64,000 nt of DNA from Methanospirillum lacunae (GTDB taxonomy: Archaea; Halobacteriota; Methanomicrobia; Methanomicrobiales; Methanospirillaceae): assembly GCF_046195335.1 (NCBI RefSeq), contig NZ_CP176093.1. The stretch is one strand, 5' to 3'. Position 1 is the first letter of the stretch, and every line of letters begins with the position of its first letter. Below are positions 28,216 to 37,423 of this stretch, piece by piece. The position numbers and the translations under genes are program-made. The notes under the pieces were generated by a model. The model had not been told where the DNA came from and searched no databases. It saw only the letters and a program-made list of their open reading frames with translations.

Positions 28216-28785
28216 ATGTCAAAAGCCGCCCTCCTTCTCATTGACATGCAGAATGACTTTGTCCTTGAAGGGAAACCACTTCAGGTCAAAGGGGCTCGTT
28301 CAATCATTCCGAATATACGGCATGTCCTGGATCAGTTCAGATCTGCGGGTCTCCCGGTTTTTCATGTTGTCCGTATTCATCGTTCTGATGGTTCAGATGT
28401 TGAGATTATGCGCAAAGAACTCTTCCAAAAAAGCCCGTTTGCTGTTGAAGGAACTTCTGGTGCAGCAGTGATCCATGAACTTGCACCATTGGAGTGTGAG
28501 TACCTGCTTCCCAAGATCAGAATGAGTGCCTTTATCGGAACCGGGCTTGATCTGACCCTGCGGACACTGGCAGTGGACACAATCGTTGTTGCAGGTATTC
28601 AGACTCCGAACTGCATCAGGACAACAGTCTTTGATGCCATGGCGTACAATTATCATACTTTTCTGGCTACTGACGCAACCGCAGCTCAGAATGATGAGAT
28701 TCACCAGAATAATGTAAGGGATATGGCCAACATCGGAGTGCAAATAATACGATCTACAGATATTGCGTCCTGTCTAAAGCGGTAA
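28216..28785 (+). CDS. Cysteine hydrolase, isochorismatase-like fold
   Basis: 189 residues with the family's Asp-Lys-Cys catalytic pattern: Asp10 in LLIDMQNDF, a Lys in the LLPKIRMSAF segment near residue 100, and Cys133 in GIQTPNCIRTT. Family members hydrolyse nicotinamide, N-carbamoylsarcosine or similar amides; which applies here is unknown. ATG 28216 with weak upstream signal. Convergent with the receiver gene. Confidence 0.88.
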   Translation: MSKAALLLIDMQNDFVLEGKPLQVKGARSIIPNIRHVLDQFRSAGLPVFHVVRIHRSDGSDVEIMRKELFQKSPFAVEGTSGAAVIHELAPLECEYLLPKIRMSAFIGTGLDLTLRTLAVDTIVVAGIQTPNCIRTTVFDAMAYNYHTFLATDATAAQNDEIHQNNVRDMANIGVQIIRSTDIASCLKR

Positions 28786-28813
28786 CCCATTTGACAGGTG
28801 CCAGATTCTGAAA

Positions 28814-29197
28814 TCAGATATCCCCGATGATATCATGAACCTTTTTAAGGAATTCTTCGCCTTTGAATGGCTTTATGATGTATCCGAGTGCCCCTTCCTT
28901 GAGTGCCATGTCAATCATCCGGTAATCATCTGCTGCTGTACAGATCAGAACCCTGACTGCAGGATCTACCTTCTTCAGTTGCTTAAGGGTCTGAATTCCA
29001 TTGAGGTTTGGCATAATGATATCAAGAATAACAAGAACAGGCCTGAGTTCCAGATACTTCTGCAGTGCCTGAACTCCGTCTTCAGCTTCCACTACCGTAC
29101 ATCCTGCGTGGTGTAAAAATAGGGCTTCAATTTCACGGGCTAGTTCAGCATCATCTACGATCAGGATCTGTCTCTTATTACAGAACTGTTCTGTCAT
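28814..29197 (-). CDS. Stand-alone response regulator (receiver only)
   Basis: 127 residues consisting only of a CheY-like receiver: acidic pair in VDDAE (14-16), phospho-Asp59 (ILDIIMPNLNG), Thr in ICTAAD and Lys in IIKPF. No output domain, so it acts by protein contact. It follows the YkgJ-type gene with an 8-nt gap on the same strand, almost certainly co-transcribed. The cognate kinase is not adjacent. Confidence 0.9.
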   Translation of the reverse strand: MTEQFCNKRQILIVDDAELAREIEALFLHHAGCTVVEAEDGVQALQKYLELRPVLVILDIIMPNLNGIQTLKQLKKVDPAVRVLICTAADDYRMIDMALKEGALGYIIKPFKGEEFLKKVHDIIGDI

Positions 29198-29205
29198 ATG
29201 GATAA

Positions 29206-29679
29206 TTACCGTACCTGATATCCGGCTTTGATGAGTTGGTTTTTAATATATTCTTCAGAGTCCTCTCCAGGTCCTGATACATCTGTAACAATCCCGTTGT
29301 AGGTATCCCGGAGAAGTGAATCACTACTGTGTAATGCAAGTGTTCCGGTGATATATCCTGCCTGATTTCCATCAGTCGAAAATATATCCATAATTTTGCA
29401 CCGGTAATATTTACACTGGGCTGGACTGTCTGTATGAATGGTACATCCAATCCTTCCTTCACCAAGTGGACGGAGAAACCGGCAGGCAGTAGGGTTCTGA
29501 TCAGAAAACGTGTGATCATCAAACAGATTTTGTTTGTCAGAATCTACCTCTGCTGAAAACTCTGTCCCGGTACTGACACAGCAACAGTCAAATGTGTACT
29601 GGCTTGTCTGCTTCTCGATAACGATGTAATCACCCAGATACATGCAACAGGTACCGCATATCCGGCACTCAAAACCCAT
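29206..29679 (-). CDS. YkgJ-type Cys-cluster (Zn/Fe-chelating) protein
   Basis: 157 residues starting MGFECRICGTCCMYLG, the N-terminal Cys cluster of the YkgJ family, with further Cys at CCCVS, ACRFL, GCTIH and CKYYRCK. Metal binding is the family expectation; the function is unknown. It is a clear paralogue of the protein at 13837-14319 (shared FEC..CG.CC.YLG, C-T-I/V-H and NxAGxxxxxxLH patterns) and supports the N-terminus proposed there. It lies upstream of the receiver gene in a two-gene operon. Confidence 0.85.
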   Translation of the reverse strand: MGFECRICGTCCMYLGDYIVIEKQTSQYTFDCCCVSTGTEFSAEVDSDKQNLFDDHTFSDQNPTACRFLRPLGEGRIGCTIHTDSPAQCKYYRCKIMDIFSTDGNQAGYITGTLALHSSDSLLRDTYNGIVTDVSGPGEDSEEYIKNQLIKAGYQVR

Positions 29680-29807
29680 ACTGAGTATTGGTGCTGCTTC
29701 TATTCATTTTCACCATCAGCCTGCTTTTTTGGTGCAGTGTGTCACTGACTCTGCACCACTCTGCGTATCTTCATTACCTCTGCCCTCTAATCACATGAGT
29801 GGTATCA

Positions 29808-31451
29808 ATGCGCAGCGATGACGTCAAGCAAGGGTACGCCCGTGCAGCCAACCGGTCACTGATAAGATCCCTTGGGATCACTGAAGAAGAGATGAACCGG
29901 CCATTCATCGGAATCGCAAACTCGTGGAATACTATAGTTCCAGGTCACACACACCTTCGCCAGCTTGCCGAGCGTGCAAGGGAAGGTGTTGCAGCCGGGG
30001 GAGGAACCCCGTTTGAGTTCAATACCATCGGGATCTGCGACGGAATTGCGATGGGCCACGAGGGAATGCGGTACTCTCTCCCTTCACGGGAAAATATTGC
30101 AGATTCAGTTGAGCTGATGATTAAATCCCACCGGTTCGACGGTATTGTCTGCATCTGCACCTGCGATAAAATTGTTCCAGGCATGCTTATGGCTGCTGCC
30201 CGGTGTAATATCCCGGCAATCATATTAACCGGAGGTAATATGCTGCCCGGTTACCATCATGGATGTCCGATCTCATTAACCGATATCTTTGAAGGTGTCG
30301 GAAAGGTTGCAGCCGGGACCATGAGCGAAGAGGAGCTCAAAGAGATCGAGGCAGCAGCAATGCCTGGATGTGGAAGCTGCCAGGGTTTGTACACCGCTAA
30401 TACCATGGCCTGTATGACTGAAGCGATGGGAATGTCCCTGCCTGGTTGTGCTGCTGTCCCTGCTGTATTTGCAGAAAAACTCAGGCTCGCCTACTCCTCC
30501 GGTGTCAGGTCTGTCGAGCTTGTCAACCAGCAGATCTTACCCCGGTCACTCATCACCCCGGTCAGTCTACGAAATGCTATCAGGGTTGACATGGCTCTTG
30601 GAGGGTCAACAAATACAGTACTCCACCTGATGGCCGTCGCCCAGGAGGCGGGAGTTCCATTCTCATTGGATGACTTCAACAAGATCGGAAACGAGGTTCC
30701 CCATATTGCTGCCATGCAGCCCGGAGGTCCACATTCAATGTATGATCTCTTCAAGGCAGGTGGAATTCCTGCAGTTTTTAAACAACTTCGTGAACATCTG
30801 GAGCCATGTACAACTGTATCAGGCAAAACTGTACATGAGATTGCAGACCGTGTGACATACATTGATGAATCCGTGATTCAGCCTGTGACAAATCCGGTGC
30901 ATGCTGCCGGAGGTCTTCGCATTCTGAAAGGGTCACTAGCACCTGATGGTGCGGTAGTCAAATGTGGTGCAGTCAGGGATGAGATGTGGCGGCATACCGG
31001 ACCTGCACGGGTCTTTGACGGGGAACAGGCAGCAATGAAAGCGATCCTTGCCAGATCAATAACTGAAGGGGAAGTGATCGTTATCAGGGGAGAAGGGCCA
31101 AAGGGAGGACCGGGAATGCCTGAAATGCTCTCACCAACATCTGCCCTGATGGGATTTGGGTACACCCGGGTAGTCCTTGTAACAGACGGGAGGTTCTCAG
31201 GTGGTACGAGAGGCCCGTGTATTGGTCACGTAGCACCAGAAGCTGTAGTAGGTGGCCCAATCGGGCTTGTCAGGGATGGCGATCAGATCCAAATTGATCT
31301 TCATGAACGAAGGATCGATCTCATGGTTTCATCTGCTGAACTGGATGAACGCCGAAAGACCTTTAAACCGATATACCGGGAATTAGATGGAATACTAGCC
31401 AGATATGTCGTTGGTGTAGGCCAGGCTGACACCGGGGCTGTGATGAAGTGA
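29808..31451 (+). CDS. ilvD: Dihydroxy-acid dehydratase
   Basis: 547-residue iron-sulfur enzyme making 2-keto acids in valine, leucine and isoleucine synthesis. Cluster-binding cysteines are visible in ICTCDKIVPGM and PGCGSCQGLYTANTM; DGRFSGGTRGPCIGH near the C-terminus is also diagnostic. ATG 29808 (MRSDDVKQGY) is the family start; GTG 29799 is an in-frame alternative, but GAGTGG then overlaps it. It works downstream of ilvB in the same pathway although the two genes are far apart. Confidence 0.95.
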   Translation: MRSDDVKQGYARAANRSLIRSLGITEEEMNRPFIGIANSWNTIVPGHTHLRQLAERAREGVAAGGGTPFEFNTIGICDGIAMGHEGMRYSLPSRENIADSVELMIKSHRFDGIVCICTCDKIVPGMLMAAARCNIPAIILTGGNMLPGYHHGCPISLTDIFEGVGKVAAGTMSEEELKEIEAAAMPGCGSCQGLYTANTMACMTEAMGMSLPGCAAVPAVFAEKLRLAYSSGVRSVELVNQQILPRSLITPVSLRNAIRVDMALGGSTNTVLHLMAVAQEAGVPFSLDDFNKIGNEVPHIAAMQPGGPHSMYDLFKAGGIPAVFKQLREHLEPCTTVSGKTVHEIADRVTYIDESVIQPVTNPVHAAGGLRILKGSLAPDGAVVKCGAVRDEMWRHTGPARVFDGEQAAMKAILARSITEGEVIVIRGEGPKGGPGMPEMLSPTSALMGFGYTRVVLVTDGRFSGGTRGPCIGHVAPEAVVGGPIGLVRDGDQIQIDLHERRIDLMVSSAELDERRKTFKPIYRELDGILARYVVGVGQADTGAVMK

Positions 31452-31585
31452 TCTGTTCATTTCATCTATGTTAACCTTTTAAAATTCAGAAAACTTTGGG
31501 CCCTGTTTTAAACCAGATAGAAAAAAGATCTTTCCTGCCCTGGATGTTGTGGAATCAGGCCATTATCCACCTGGTTTTCTTTGCA

Positions 31586-32734
31586 CTAAATTGCTTTCGT
31601 ATGATTCATTTCCTGGTTCCCGATTCCATATTGTTTCTGAAGGAATGCTCTCACTTTTTCAGATTCTACCCAGCCCTGATCAAGTTCACTGATGAACTCA
31701 TCGATGTTCTGAACAACTGAATGAACCACCTCGGTTCTCTCCCCACGACACTCTTCACAGGTTGAGACGATGATGGCAAGGGGATTTCTGATTTTATCTC
31801 CAATTGTTGCCATCTGATAGATATTTCGGTTTATCTGGGAAAGAGCACGCGAGAGTTCATTCATCGCCTTTTTCCTTACTGTGATATCCCTACAAACTGA
31901 CAAACAAAACCCCATCCCATTTTCATGATACAGGTGTGCATTGATCTCTACCGGTATTACAGTCCCGTCTTTTGCCACCTGTTCTCCTTCAAAAGAAGTA
32001 ACCCTCGCTGTTTCAGCATCAGGTTGTATCTCACGGTATCGTGCAGCAGATTCCGGTGTTTCAATATCTGAAATCTTTTTTTCAAGCATCTCTTCACGGG
32101 AATACCCAAGCCGTTTACATGCCACAGTATTCACTTCCAGGATCCTTCCAGGCTCACCTGAAGGAAGAATTTCGTGGAGGATTATTGCATCGTTCACATT
32201 CTCAAAAAGGTTCCTGTACCGCTCTTCTGATCTACGAAGGGCTTGGTTCAACTCTTCGAGTTCGATAAGTTTTTTTTCAAGTTGATGAAACAGGCGCTTA
32301 TTGTGCTCTGAAAGATATTGTTCTTCTTTCATAAGAGCAGGATCTGTAGAAAATCCTGACAGTTCGGGGTACTCTGCAATCAGTCCCTTTATTATATTGA
32401 TGAATTCAGAGGGATCTGTGGGTTTGAGAATATAGCGGTCAGCTCCCAGGCGGAATGCGAATTCCTGATCTTTTTCCTCAGTGTATGCAGCAGTGTAAAA
32501 GACAAATGGAATGTGTTTATACGCTGGATTACTTTTTATCTCTCTACAAAACTGAAAACCATCCATTCTTGGGTAAAGCACATCTGATATGATGAGATCG
32601 ATCCCTCCTGCCTGAACCTTTTCAAAGGCATCAATTCCATCTATTGCAGAAACGACTTCAAGTCCATGCCCCTCGAGAATTTTTTCGAGCAGGTACCTGT
32701 TGATGTATTGATCATCCACAACAAGTACTCGCAT
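31586..32734 (-). CDS. Receiver-PAS protein with a kinase-like dimerisation helix but no ATPase domain
   Basis: 382 residues: receiver 1-120 with phospho-Asp51 (IISDVLYP), coiled coil, PAS domain about 165-285, then a helix QMATIGDKIRNPLAIIV that resembles the dimerisation helix of methanogen kinases but has no His at the expected place, and no ATPase domain follows. It is thus a signalling adaptor rather than a kinase. Its ATG overlaps the stop of the upstream receiver gene, so it is the third gene of a coupled operon (33101-35050, 32734-33111, 31586-32734). Confidence 0.88.
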   Translation of the reverse strand: MRVLVVDDQYINRYLLEKILEGHGLEVVSAIDGIDAFEKVQAGGIDLIISDVLYPRMDGFQFCREIKSNPAYKHIPFVFYTAAYTEEKDQEFAFRLGADRYILKPTDPSEFINIIKGLIAEYPELSGFSTDPALMKEEQYLSEHNKRLFHQLEKKLIELEELNQALRRSEERYRNLFENVNDAIILHEILPSGEPGRILEVNTVACKRLGYSREEMLEKKISDIETPESAARYREIQPDAETARVTSFEGEQVAKDGTVIPVEINAHLYHENGMGFCLSVCRDITVRKKAMNELSRALSQINRNIYQMATIGDKIRNPLAIIVSTCEECRGERTEVVHSVVQNIDEFISELDQGWVESEKVRAFLQKQYGIGNQEMNHTKAI

Positions 32735-33111
32735 TATACCCCCTCCTTTGGAAAATATTGTCCAATCTGATCGAGAAATGTGACCGGGTTGATAGGTTTC
32801 TCAATGTAATCATTCACCCCTGCAGCCATGGCCTTTTCACGATCTCCGGCCATGGCGTAGGATGTCACAGCTATAATCGGAATGGAGACAAGATCTGGCG
32901 AACTCCTGATCCGCTGAGCTATCTCATATCCATCCATTCCCGGAAGTTGGATATCAAGGAGAATAATATCAGGACCTGCCTCTTTTGCAAGATGAATGCC
33001 TTCTTCTCCGTCTCTTGCTTCGATAACGATATGTCCTTTTGATTTGAGGAGAAAGTGCATCAGGTACATATTCTGCTCGTTATCTTCAATCACGAGAATT
33101 TTAAACCCCAT
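32734..33111 (-). CDS. Stand-alone response regulator (CheY-like)
   Basis: 125 residues, receiver only: VIEDNE at 7-12, phospho-Asp53 (LLDIQLPGMDG), Thr in VTSYAM and Lys in YIEKPI. ATG 33111 (MGFKILVIED) is used because a longer in-frame ORF from 33153 would run into the upstream kinase gene. It overlaps the kinase stop by 11 nt and the following gene by a few bases, so all three are translationally coupled. It probably takes phosphate from the upstream kinase. Confidence 0.9.
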   Translation of the reverse strand: MGFKILVIEDNEQNMYLMHFLLKSKGHIVIEARDGEEGIHLAKEAGPDIILLDIQLPGMDGYEIAQRIRSSPDLVSIPIIAVTSYAMAGDREKAMAAGVNDYIEKPINPVTFLDQIGQYFPKEGV

Positions 33112-35050
33112 GTTCTTCTCCCTTTTGTGTTGGCAGATGTATCGTGAACACACTCCCCTCCCCTATGGTACTCTGTACCGTAATGTCTCCTCCGTGAAGT
33201 TCAACAAGTTTTTTGGTTATGGAAAGTCCAAGACCTGTCCCTTCATGCTTTCGTGTCGTCCCAGTATCGATCTGATGAAATGGCTTGAATATGGTATTAA
33301 GATCCTCTTTATTTATTCCAATTCCGGTGTCTTTCACAGAAATTTCTACATGGTCAGACAGATCTCTGATTGTTACTGATATTGTCCCGGTCTCGGTGAA
33401 TTTAATGGCATTACTGATTAGATTCATGATAACCTGTTCAAGCCTTCGTCTATCCCCGATAATTATCCCGTGTGCTAATTCTGGTTCGTTTACTACTACC
33501 TCCAGCCCTTTTCCCGCTGCTATCGGTTGAATGGTCTTTACCACCGATTTAATTGAAGAAGCGATATCCACCGGTTCATGAGCAATCTTTAGTTCACCAG
33601 CCTCTATCTTTGATATATCAAGAACATCATTTATGAGATCCAGGAGATGTCTGGCACTATACTGAACAAGTCCGAGTTGTTTCTCCTGTTCACCATTTAG
33701 TGGGCCTGCAAGCCCCTGTAGAAGTATTCCGGTAAAACCAATGATGGAGTTGAGAGGTGTTCTGAGCTCATGCGACATTGTCGCAAGAAAAGCAGATTTT
33801 AGCCGGTCTGCATCCTCAGCCCGTTCTTTGGCATGTAACAGGTTTATGTTTGCCTCTTCGAGCTGAAGTGTCCGTTCTTTGACAATCTCACTCAGGTGAT
33901 CCCGGTATTGTGACAACTCGTCGATAGCCATCTGTCGTGCATCCTCTTTCACCTGGATTGTCGCAATCATGGTACTGAATGAGTGGGCTAATTCACCGAT
34001 CTCTCCTCCTGTATCTGTTATAATCTCCTGATTCAGGTCTCCGGTCTCTGTGATCCTGCGTGCGACAGTGGTGAGTGTTGAGATTGGATTGATGACTGTG
34101 CGATCGAGAATTATTATTGTGAGAAGACTGAGCAGGATGAGTGCAATAAATACAAAAATGAGGATAGTGATGATGGAATCAAACATCTCTCTCTCGATCT
34201 GTGAGAAAGGAATTACTACACCGTACTTCCACCCAAGGTGCGGGGATGTGTAGTATATCAGGTATGAATCATGGAGAGTCATCATACCTTCTTCTGATTG
34301 CATAAAAGTCTCTGTATGATCTTCGGTAACCTGGCTGATATTCTTGAAGATGAGTGAGGGATCTTTAGCAGCAAGAATAGTACCTGTCTTATTTACCAGA
34401 ATGATCTTTACATCTCTCCCAAAATCAAATTCGGTCATGTATTTGGTTAAATCAACAAGGGTGATGTCTGCACCAATCACCCCATACACTGATCCGTTGG
34501 GATATGTCAATGCCGAGACGATCCCGATATTTAGATCAGGAGAAGTTACTGACTGGTACGGGTCAGTTATTCTGACTTCTCCAGGATGATCCTTTGCCAG
34601 GATGTACCAGGGTCTTGTCCTGGGATCATATGCTGTTGAATTCGGGCGTGGATGCGATCTGACAAATGTTCCCGTTTCTCTTCCCATGTATGCAGAGTTG
34701 ACCACCGGATGAGTCAGTCTGAATGAGTTTAATTCATTAATGATGGCCTGTTCATGGCTTGTGATTGAGTAATGAAATGTGTCTTCGGATGCATTGAGAA
34801 ATGATGTAAAACCAGTATCATCCGGATATCTTACATCTTCATCGTCTTTGAGTTGTCTCACATCATTCTCAAGTTCGCTGATGAAATTAGAGAGAGCAAA
34901 ATCAATGTGTTTGAGTTGATTTGTTGTATCAGTCTGAATCCTTCCAAGGTTTTTCTCATGCAGAGAAGAAGGCAGTAGTATTCCGACACAGATCAAAACG
35001 AGGATCATGATGCAGAAGTACAGAAGAAGAACCTTGGATCTGAGTTTCAT
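33101..35050 (-). CDS. Membrane sensor histidine kinase with extracellular Cache domain
   Basis: 649 residues: TM1 7-29, an extracellular dCache-type sensor about 35-285 (TRPWYILAKDHPGE, VIGADITLVDL), TM2 about 285-312, HAMP to about 365, coiled coil, HisKA with His427 (MSHELRTPLNSIIGF), and a complete ATPase domain (N-box NLISNAIKFT, DTGIGI, GTGLGLSI). This is the bacterial-type kinase, unlike the RHDI-type kinases elsewhere in the window. dCache domains bind small metabolites. It is the first gene of the operon with two receiver proteins. Confidence 0.93.
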   Translation of the reverse strand: MKLRSKVLLLYFCIMILVLICVGILLPSSLHEKNLGRIQTDTTNQLKHIDFALSNFISELENDVRQLKDDEDVRYPDDTGFTSFLNASEDTFHYSITSHEQAIINELNSFRLTHPVVNSAYMGRETGTFVRSHPRPNSTAYDPRTRPWYILAKDHPGEVRITDPYQSVTSPDLNIGIVSALTYPNGSVYGVIGADITLVDLTKYMTEFDFGRDVKIILVNKTGTILAAKDPSLIFKNISQVTEDHTETFMQSEEGMMTLHDSYLIYYTSPHLGWKYGVVIPFSQIEREMFDSIITILIFVFIALILLSLLTIIILDRTVINPISTLTTVARRITETGDLNQEIITDTGGEIGELAHSFSTMIATIQVKEDARQMAIDELSQYRDHLSEIVKERTLQLEEANINLLHAKERAEDADRLKSAFLATMSHELRTPLNSIIGFTGILLQGLAGPLNGEQEKQLGLVQYSARHLLDLINDVLDISKIEAGELKIAHEPVDIASSIKSVVKTIQPIAAGKGLEVVVNEPELAHGIIIGDRRRLEQVIMNLISNAIKFTETGTISVTIRDLSDHVEISVKDTGIGINKEDLNTIFKPFHQIDTGTTRKHEGTGLGLSITKKLVELHGGDITVQSTIGEGSVFTIHLPTQKGEEHGV

Positions 35051-35159
35051 TGATTCGGGATGCCTCCCAATAGTATATAATTATTCCGAAACTTGTGATT
35101 CTACCCGTTTCTGGCTTCTGTTCAGCCATAGGATGTGTTTCCTCTGTTCAAACAAAAAA

Positions 35160-36248
35160 TTATGCTTGAGAAAATCCCGGGTAGTGAACCCTGTACATCT
35201 TCACAAAGAATGAATCGATGACTTGGTCCAGATGAATTTCTGAAAAGAGTTCAGGATGAAGATCTTTGGCGATAGCCATCAGTGCAAGTGGCTGCTGTGG
35301 AGAAAATGAATCATAAATGAAAGGATCAGTAACTTCAAAGACCTTTCCTGTCTTCACTGCTTTCAGGTTTTTCCACTCTGCAAAATCACCGTTTCCATTT
35401 AATACGTCCGCAGGATCCACGTTCTCATTATACCACATATAGATGACATCAGGATCCAGCTTCTTTAAAAGATCCAGAGATATTTTTGGGTGTTCCTGCA
35501 TCTTTCCTTTGAGGTTAGCCTCTTCAAGCACGTTTTTTCCACCAGCTAGTCTGATGAGGTCATTGGTAGCACTGTTCAGCCCTGCTGTCCCATAGATGTC
35601 GTTCCACATCCAGTATACCCTCGGGCGGTTCTCATCCGGTATGCCTCCGGTTTTATCGGTTACCATGCGTGTATATTCTCCCATAATCGCTGACACCTCG
35701 GCTTCTCGTGCTTCATTTCCGATAATTTTTGCAAAAACATTATTCGCTCTCGAGACGTCAGAGAGTTTGGTGTAATACACACCATATACAGGCACATTCA
35801 ACGCCTGTCTGATAGATTTTGTGGCTTCATCGTTCCAGTCTGCTGACCAGAGGACAACCAGGTCCGGATCTGCCTTTTTTAGTGCTTCAAGGTCTACTGT
35901 TCCGCCGTTTGTAGTGATTTTTGGTTTATCATTATATCCGGGATCGATAGATTGGAAGAATGGCTCTTTTTTCTCAGACATCCAGATAGGTCCGATTCCT
36001 GAAATTTTGTCGGCACCACCAACTGCATACATGCTGTTCATTGCGTTTTCTACGAGGAATACCACATGGTTTACCGGATATGGAATGGTTATATACTGAC
36101 CCCGGTCATCCACGATTGTAATGGTCTGCCCTCCGGGATCAGTAACTTTTGTAGTAGGGCCGGTTGCATCAGAATCTGCTACTCCGGGGAATGGTATGAT
36201 AACCAGTATCAGAATAAGGGCCATTATCGCAGTTACACGTGTATTCAT
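35160..36248 (-). CDS. ABC transporter substrate-binding protein (iron/cobalamin type)
   Basis: 362 residues with a signal peptide (IMALILILVIIPFPGVA) and a periplasmic-binding fold of the class that binds Fe-siderophores, haem or cobalamin: VNHVVFLVENAMNSMYAVGG, DLEALKKADPDLVVLW, PRVYWMWNDIYGTAG and LKKLDPDVIYMW. The ligand cannot be read. No permease or ATPase gene is adjacent, so it either uses a transporter encoded elsewhere or serves as an orphan. No lipobox Cys is visible, so the mode of membrane retention is unclear. Confidence 0.88.
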   Translation of the reverse strand: MNTRVTAIMALILILVIIPFPGVADSDATGPTTKVTDPGGQTITIVDDRGQYITIPYPVNHVVFLVENAMNSMYAVGGADKISGIGPIWMSEKKEPFFQSIDPGYNDKPKITTNGGTVDLEALKKADPDLVVLWSADWNDEATKSIRQALNVPVYGVYYTKLSDVSRANNVFAKIIGNEAREAEVSAIMGEYTRMVTDKTGGIPDENRPRVYWMWNDIYGTAGLNSATNDLIRLAGGKNVLEEANLKGKMQEHPKISLDLLKKLDPDVIYMWYNENVDPADVLNGNGDFAEWKNLKAVKTGKVFEVTDPFIYDSFSPQQPLALMAIAKDLHPELFSEIHLDQVIDSFFVKMYRVHYPGFSQA

Positions 36249-36433
36249 TCCTGCTCACCTGGTAACCAGAGATTTGTGTCACAGTATTTATAGTCTAGTT
36301 TTTTGGGACCTGTTTCTTTGGCTCTGATTTTACTCAGTTCTAGAAAATATATTACTGGCCGGTTTCCTAAGTCTCATACCTTGAGGAGTCGATATGTAAA
36401 GAACAACCACGCGAATCTGCGGGGAGATATACT

Positions 36434-36964
36434 TTGAAACGGATTTGCGCATTCTGTAATGACGAACTATCTTCTGATGCCCAAGATAATGACAAGATAT
36501 CACATGGTGTATGTACGTCTTGTTATAATCACATCAAGGCCAGTATGGGTGTCGATATTGGCGAGTATATCAATATGCTTGACCATCCTGTGGTGCTTGT
36601 TGATGAGGATATGCAGATCCTCTGTGCAAATCAGGAGATCAATAAAATTTCACAAAATGAGGCTACTTCGGCAATTGGACATCTCGGGGGCGAAGTATTT
36701 GAGTGTGATTATGCAAGGTGCCCTGGAGGATGTGGAAAATCAACGCACTGTTCCGGCTGTGTTATAAGAAATTCGGTAAAAGAGACGTACCAGACTGGAA
36801 AATCTGTAGACAAACGTCCTGCAACAATCGAAAAGGAGATCCAGGGCAACTGTGTCCCAGTAAATATCTTCATCTCAACCAGAAAAACCGGTGATGTGGT
36901 TCTCCTTCAGGTTGAAGAGAGCCAGGAGAATGTTTCATCTCAAGACTGCGACTCGGATCTGTGA
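36434..36964 (+). CDS. Cys-rich PAS-domain protein with zinc ribbon-like N-terminus
   Basis: 176 residues from TTG 36434 (GGGGAG 8-13 nt upstream). The N-terminus has two Cys pairs, C5-x2-C8 and C27-x2-C30, like a zinc ribbon. A PAS domain follows (about 45-150; NMLDHPVVLVDEDMQILCANQEI) with an inserted cluster CDYARCPGGCGKSTHCSGC, spacing Cx4Cx3Cx5Cx2C, which may bind an iron-sulfur cluster, zinc or haem. Similar Cys-rich PAS proteins occur in anaerobic bacteria, as far as I recall. No output domain; probably a redox or gas sensor acting through a partner. Located before a hemerythrin. Confidence 0.8.
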   Translation: MKRICAFCNDELSSDAQDNDKISHGVCTSCYNHIKASMGVDIGEYINMLDHPVVLVDEDMQILCANQEINKISQNEATSAIGHLGGEVFECDYARCPGGCGKSTHCSGCVIRNSVKETYQTGKSVDKRPATIEKEIQGNCVPVNIFISTRKTGDVVLLQVEESQENVSSQDCDSDL

Positions 36965-37015
36965 ATCAGGAAAAAAATGGTTCCTTCAGGTTAATTAGGT
37001 CAATTAATGATTCGT

Positions 37016-37423
37016 TCATTCCAAACCATGGGCATGGAAATTTTCTGTATATTTCGTATCAATATTCTGGATATGATTCACCAGCCAATCTTTTAGAAAA
37101 TTAAGAACCTCTATCGAAAGCCCTAATCTCTTCTCACTTAATTCCTTTGCATATTCGTTAATTTTATCAATGAATATTTTATGCTGCTTTTTCTGTTCTG
37201 CGAGACCGGTATATCCAAAGGACTCCATGTATTTTTCTTCATCTGCAAAGTGGGTGGCTGTGTACTCGTTTAGCCCATTTAGGATCTCACCGAGCTCGGC
37301 ATTTCCTTTTCCAGTTGACATGGCTTCATGGAGCCGGTTGATAAGTTCAAAGAGTTTTTTATGCTGATTGTCCATATTTTCAACATGAACTGAATATTTC
37401 TCATTCCAGGTAAAGAGTGACAT
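37016..37423 (-). CDS. Bacteriohemerythrin, one predicted iron ligand replaced
   Basis: 135 residues from ATG 37423 (GGTGGAG upstream); a longer ORF from 37525 has no support. Matches the non-haem di-iron oxygen carrier: ligands His21, His58, Glu62, His81, His117 and Asp122 are in place. The position that should be the seventh ligand (His77, first His of the HxxxH pair) is Gln77 (EQKKQH). The fold is kept, but oxygen binding at the di-iron site may be altered. It is convergent with the Cys-rich PAS gene, so both may serve oxygen or redox sensing. Confidence 0.9.
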   Translation of the reverse strand: MSLFTWNEKYSVHVENMDNQHKKLFELINRLHEAMSTGKGNAELGEILNGLNEYTATHFADEEKYMESFGYTGLAEQKKQHKIFIDKINEYAKELSEKRLGLSIEVLNFLKDWLVNHIQNIDTKYTENFHAHGLE

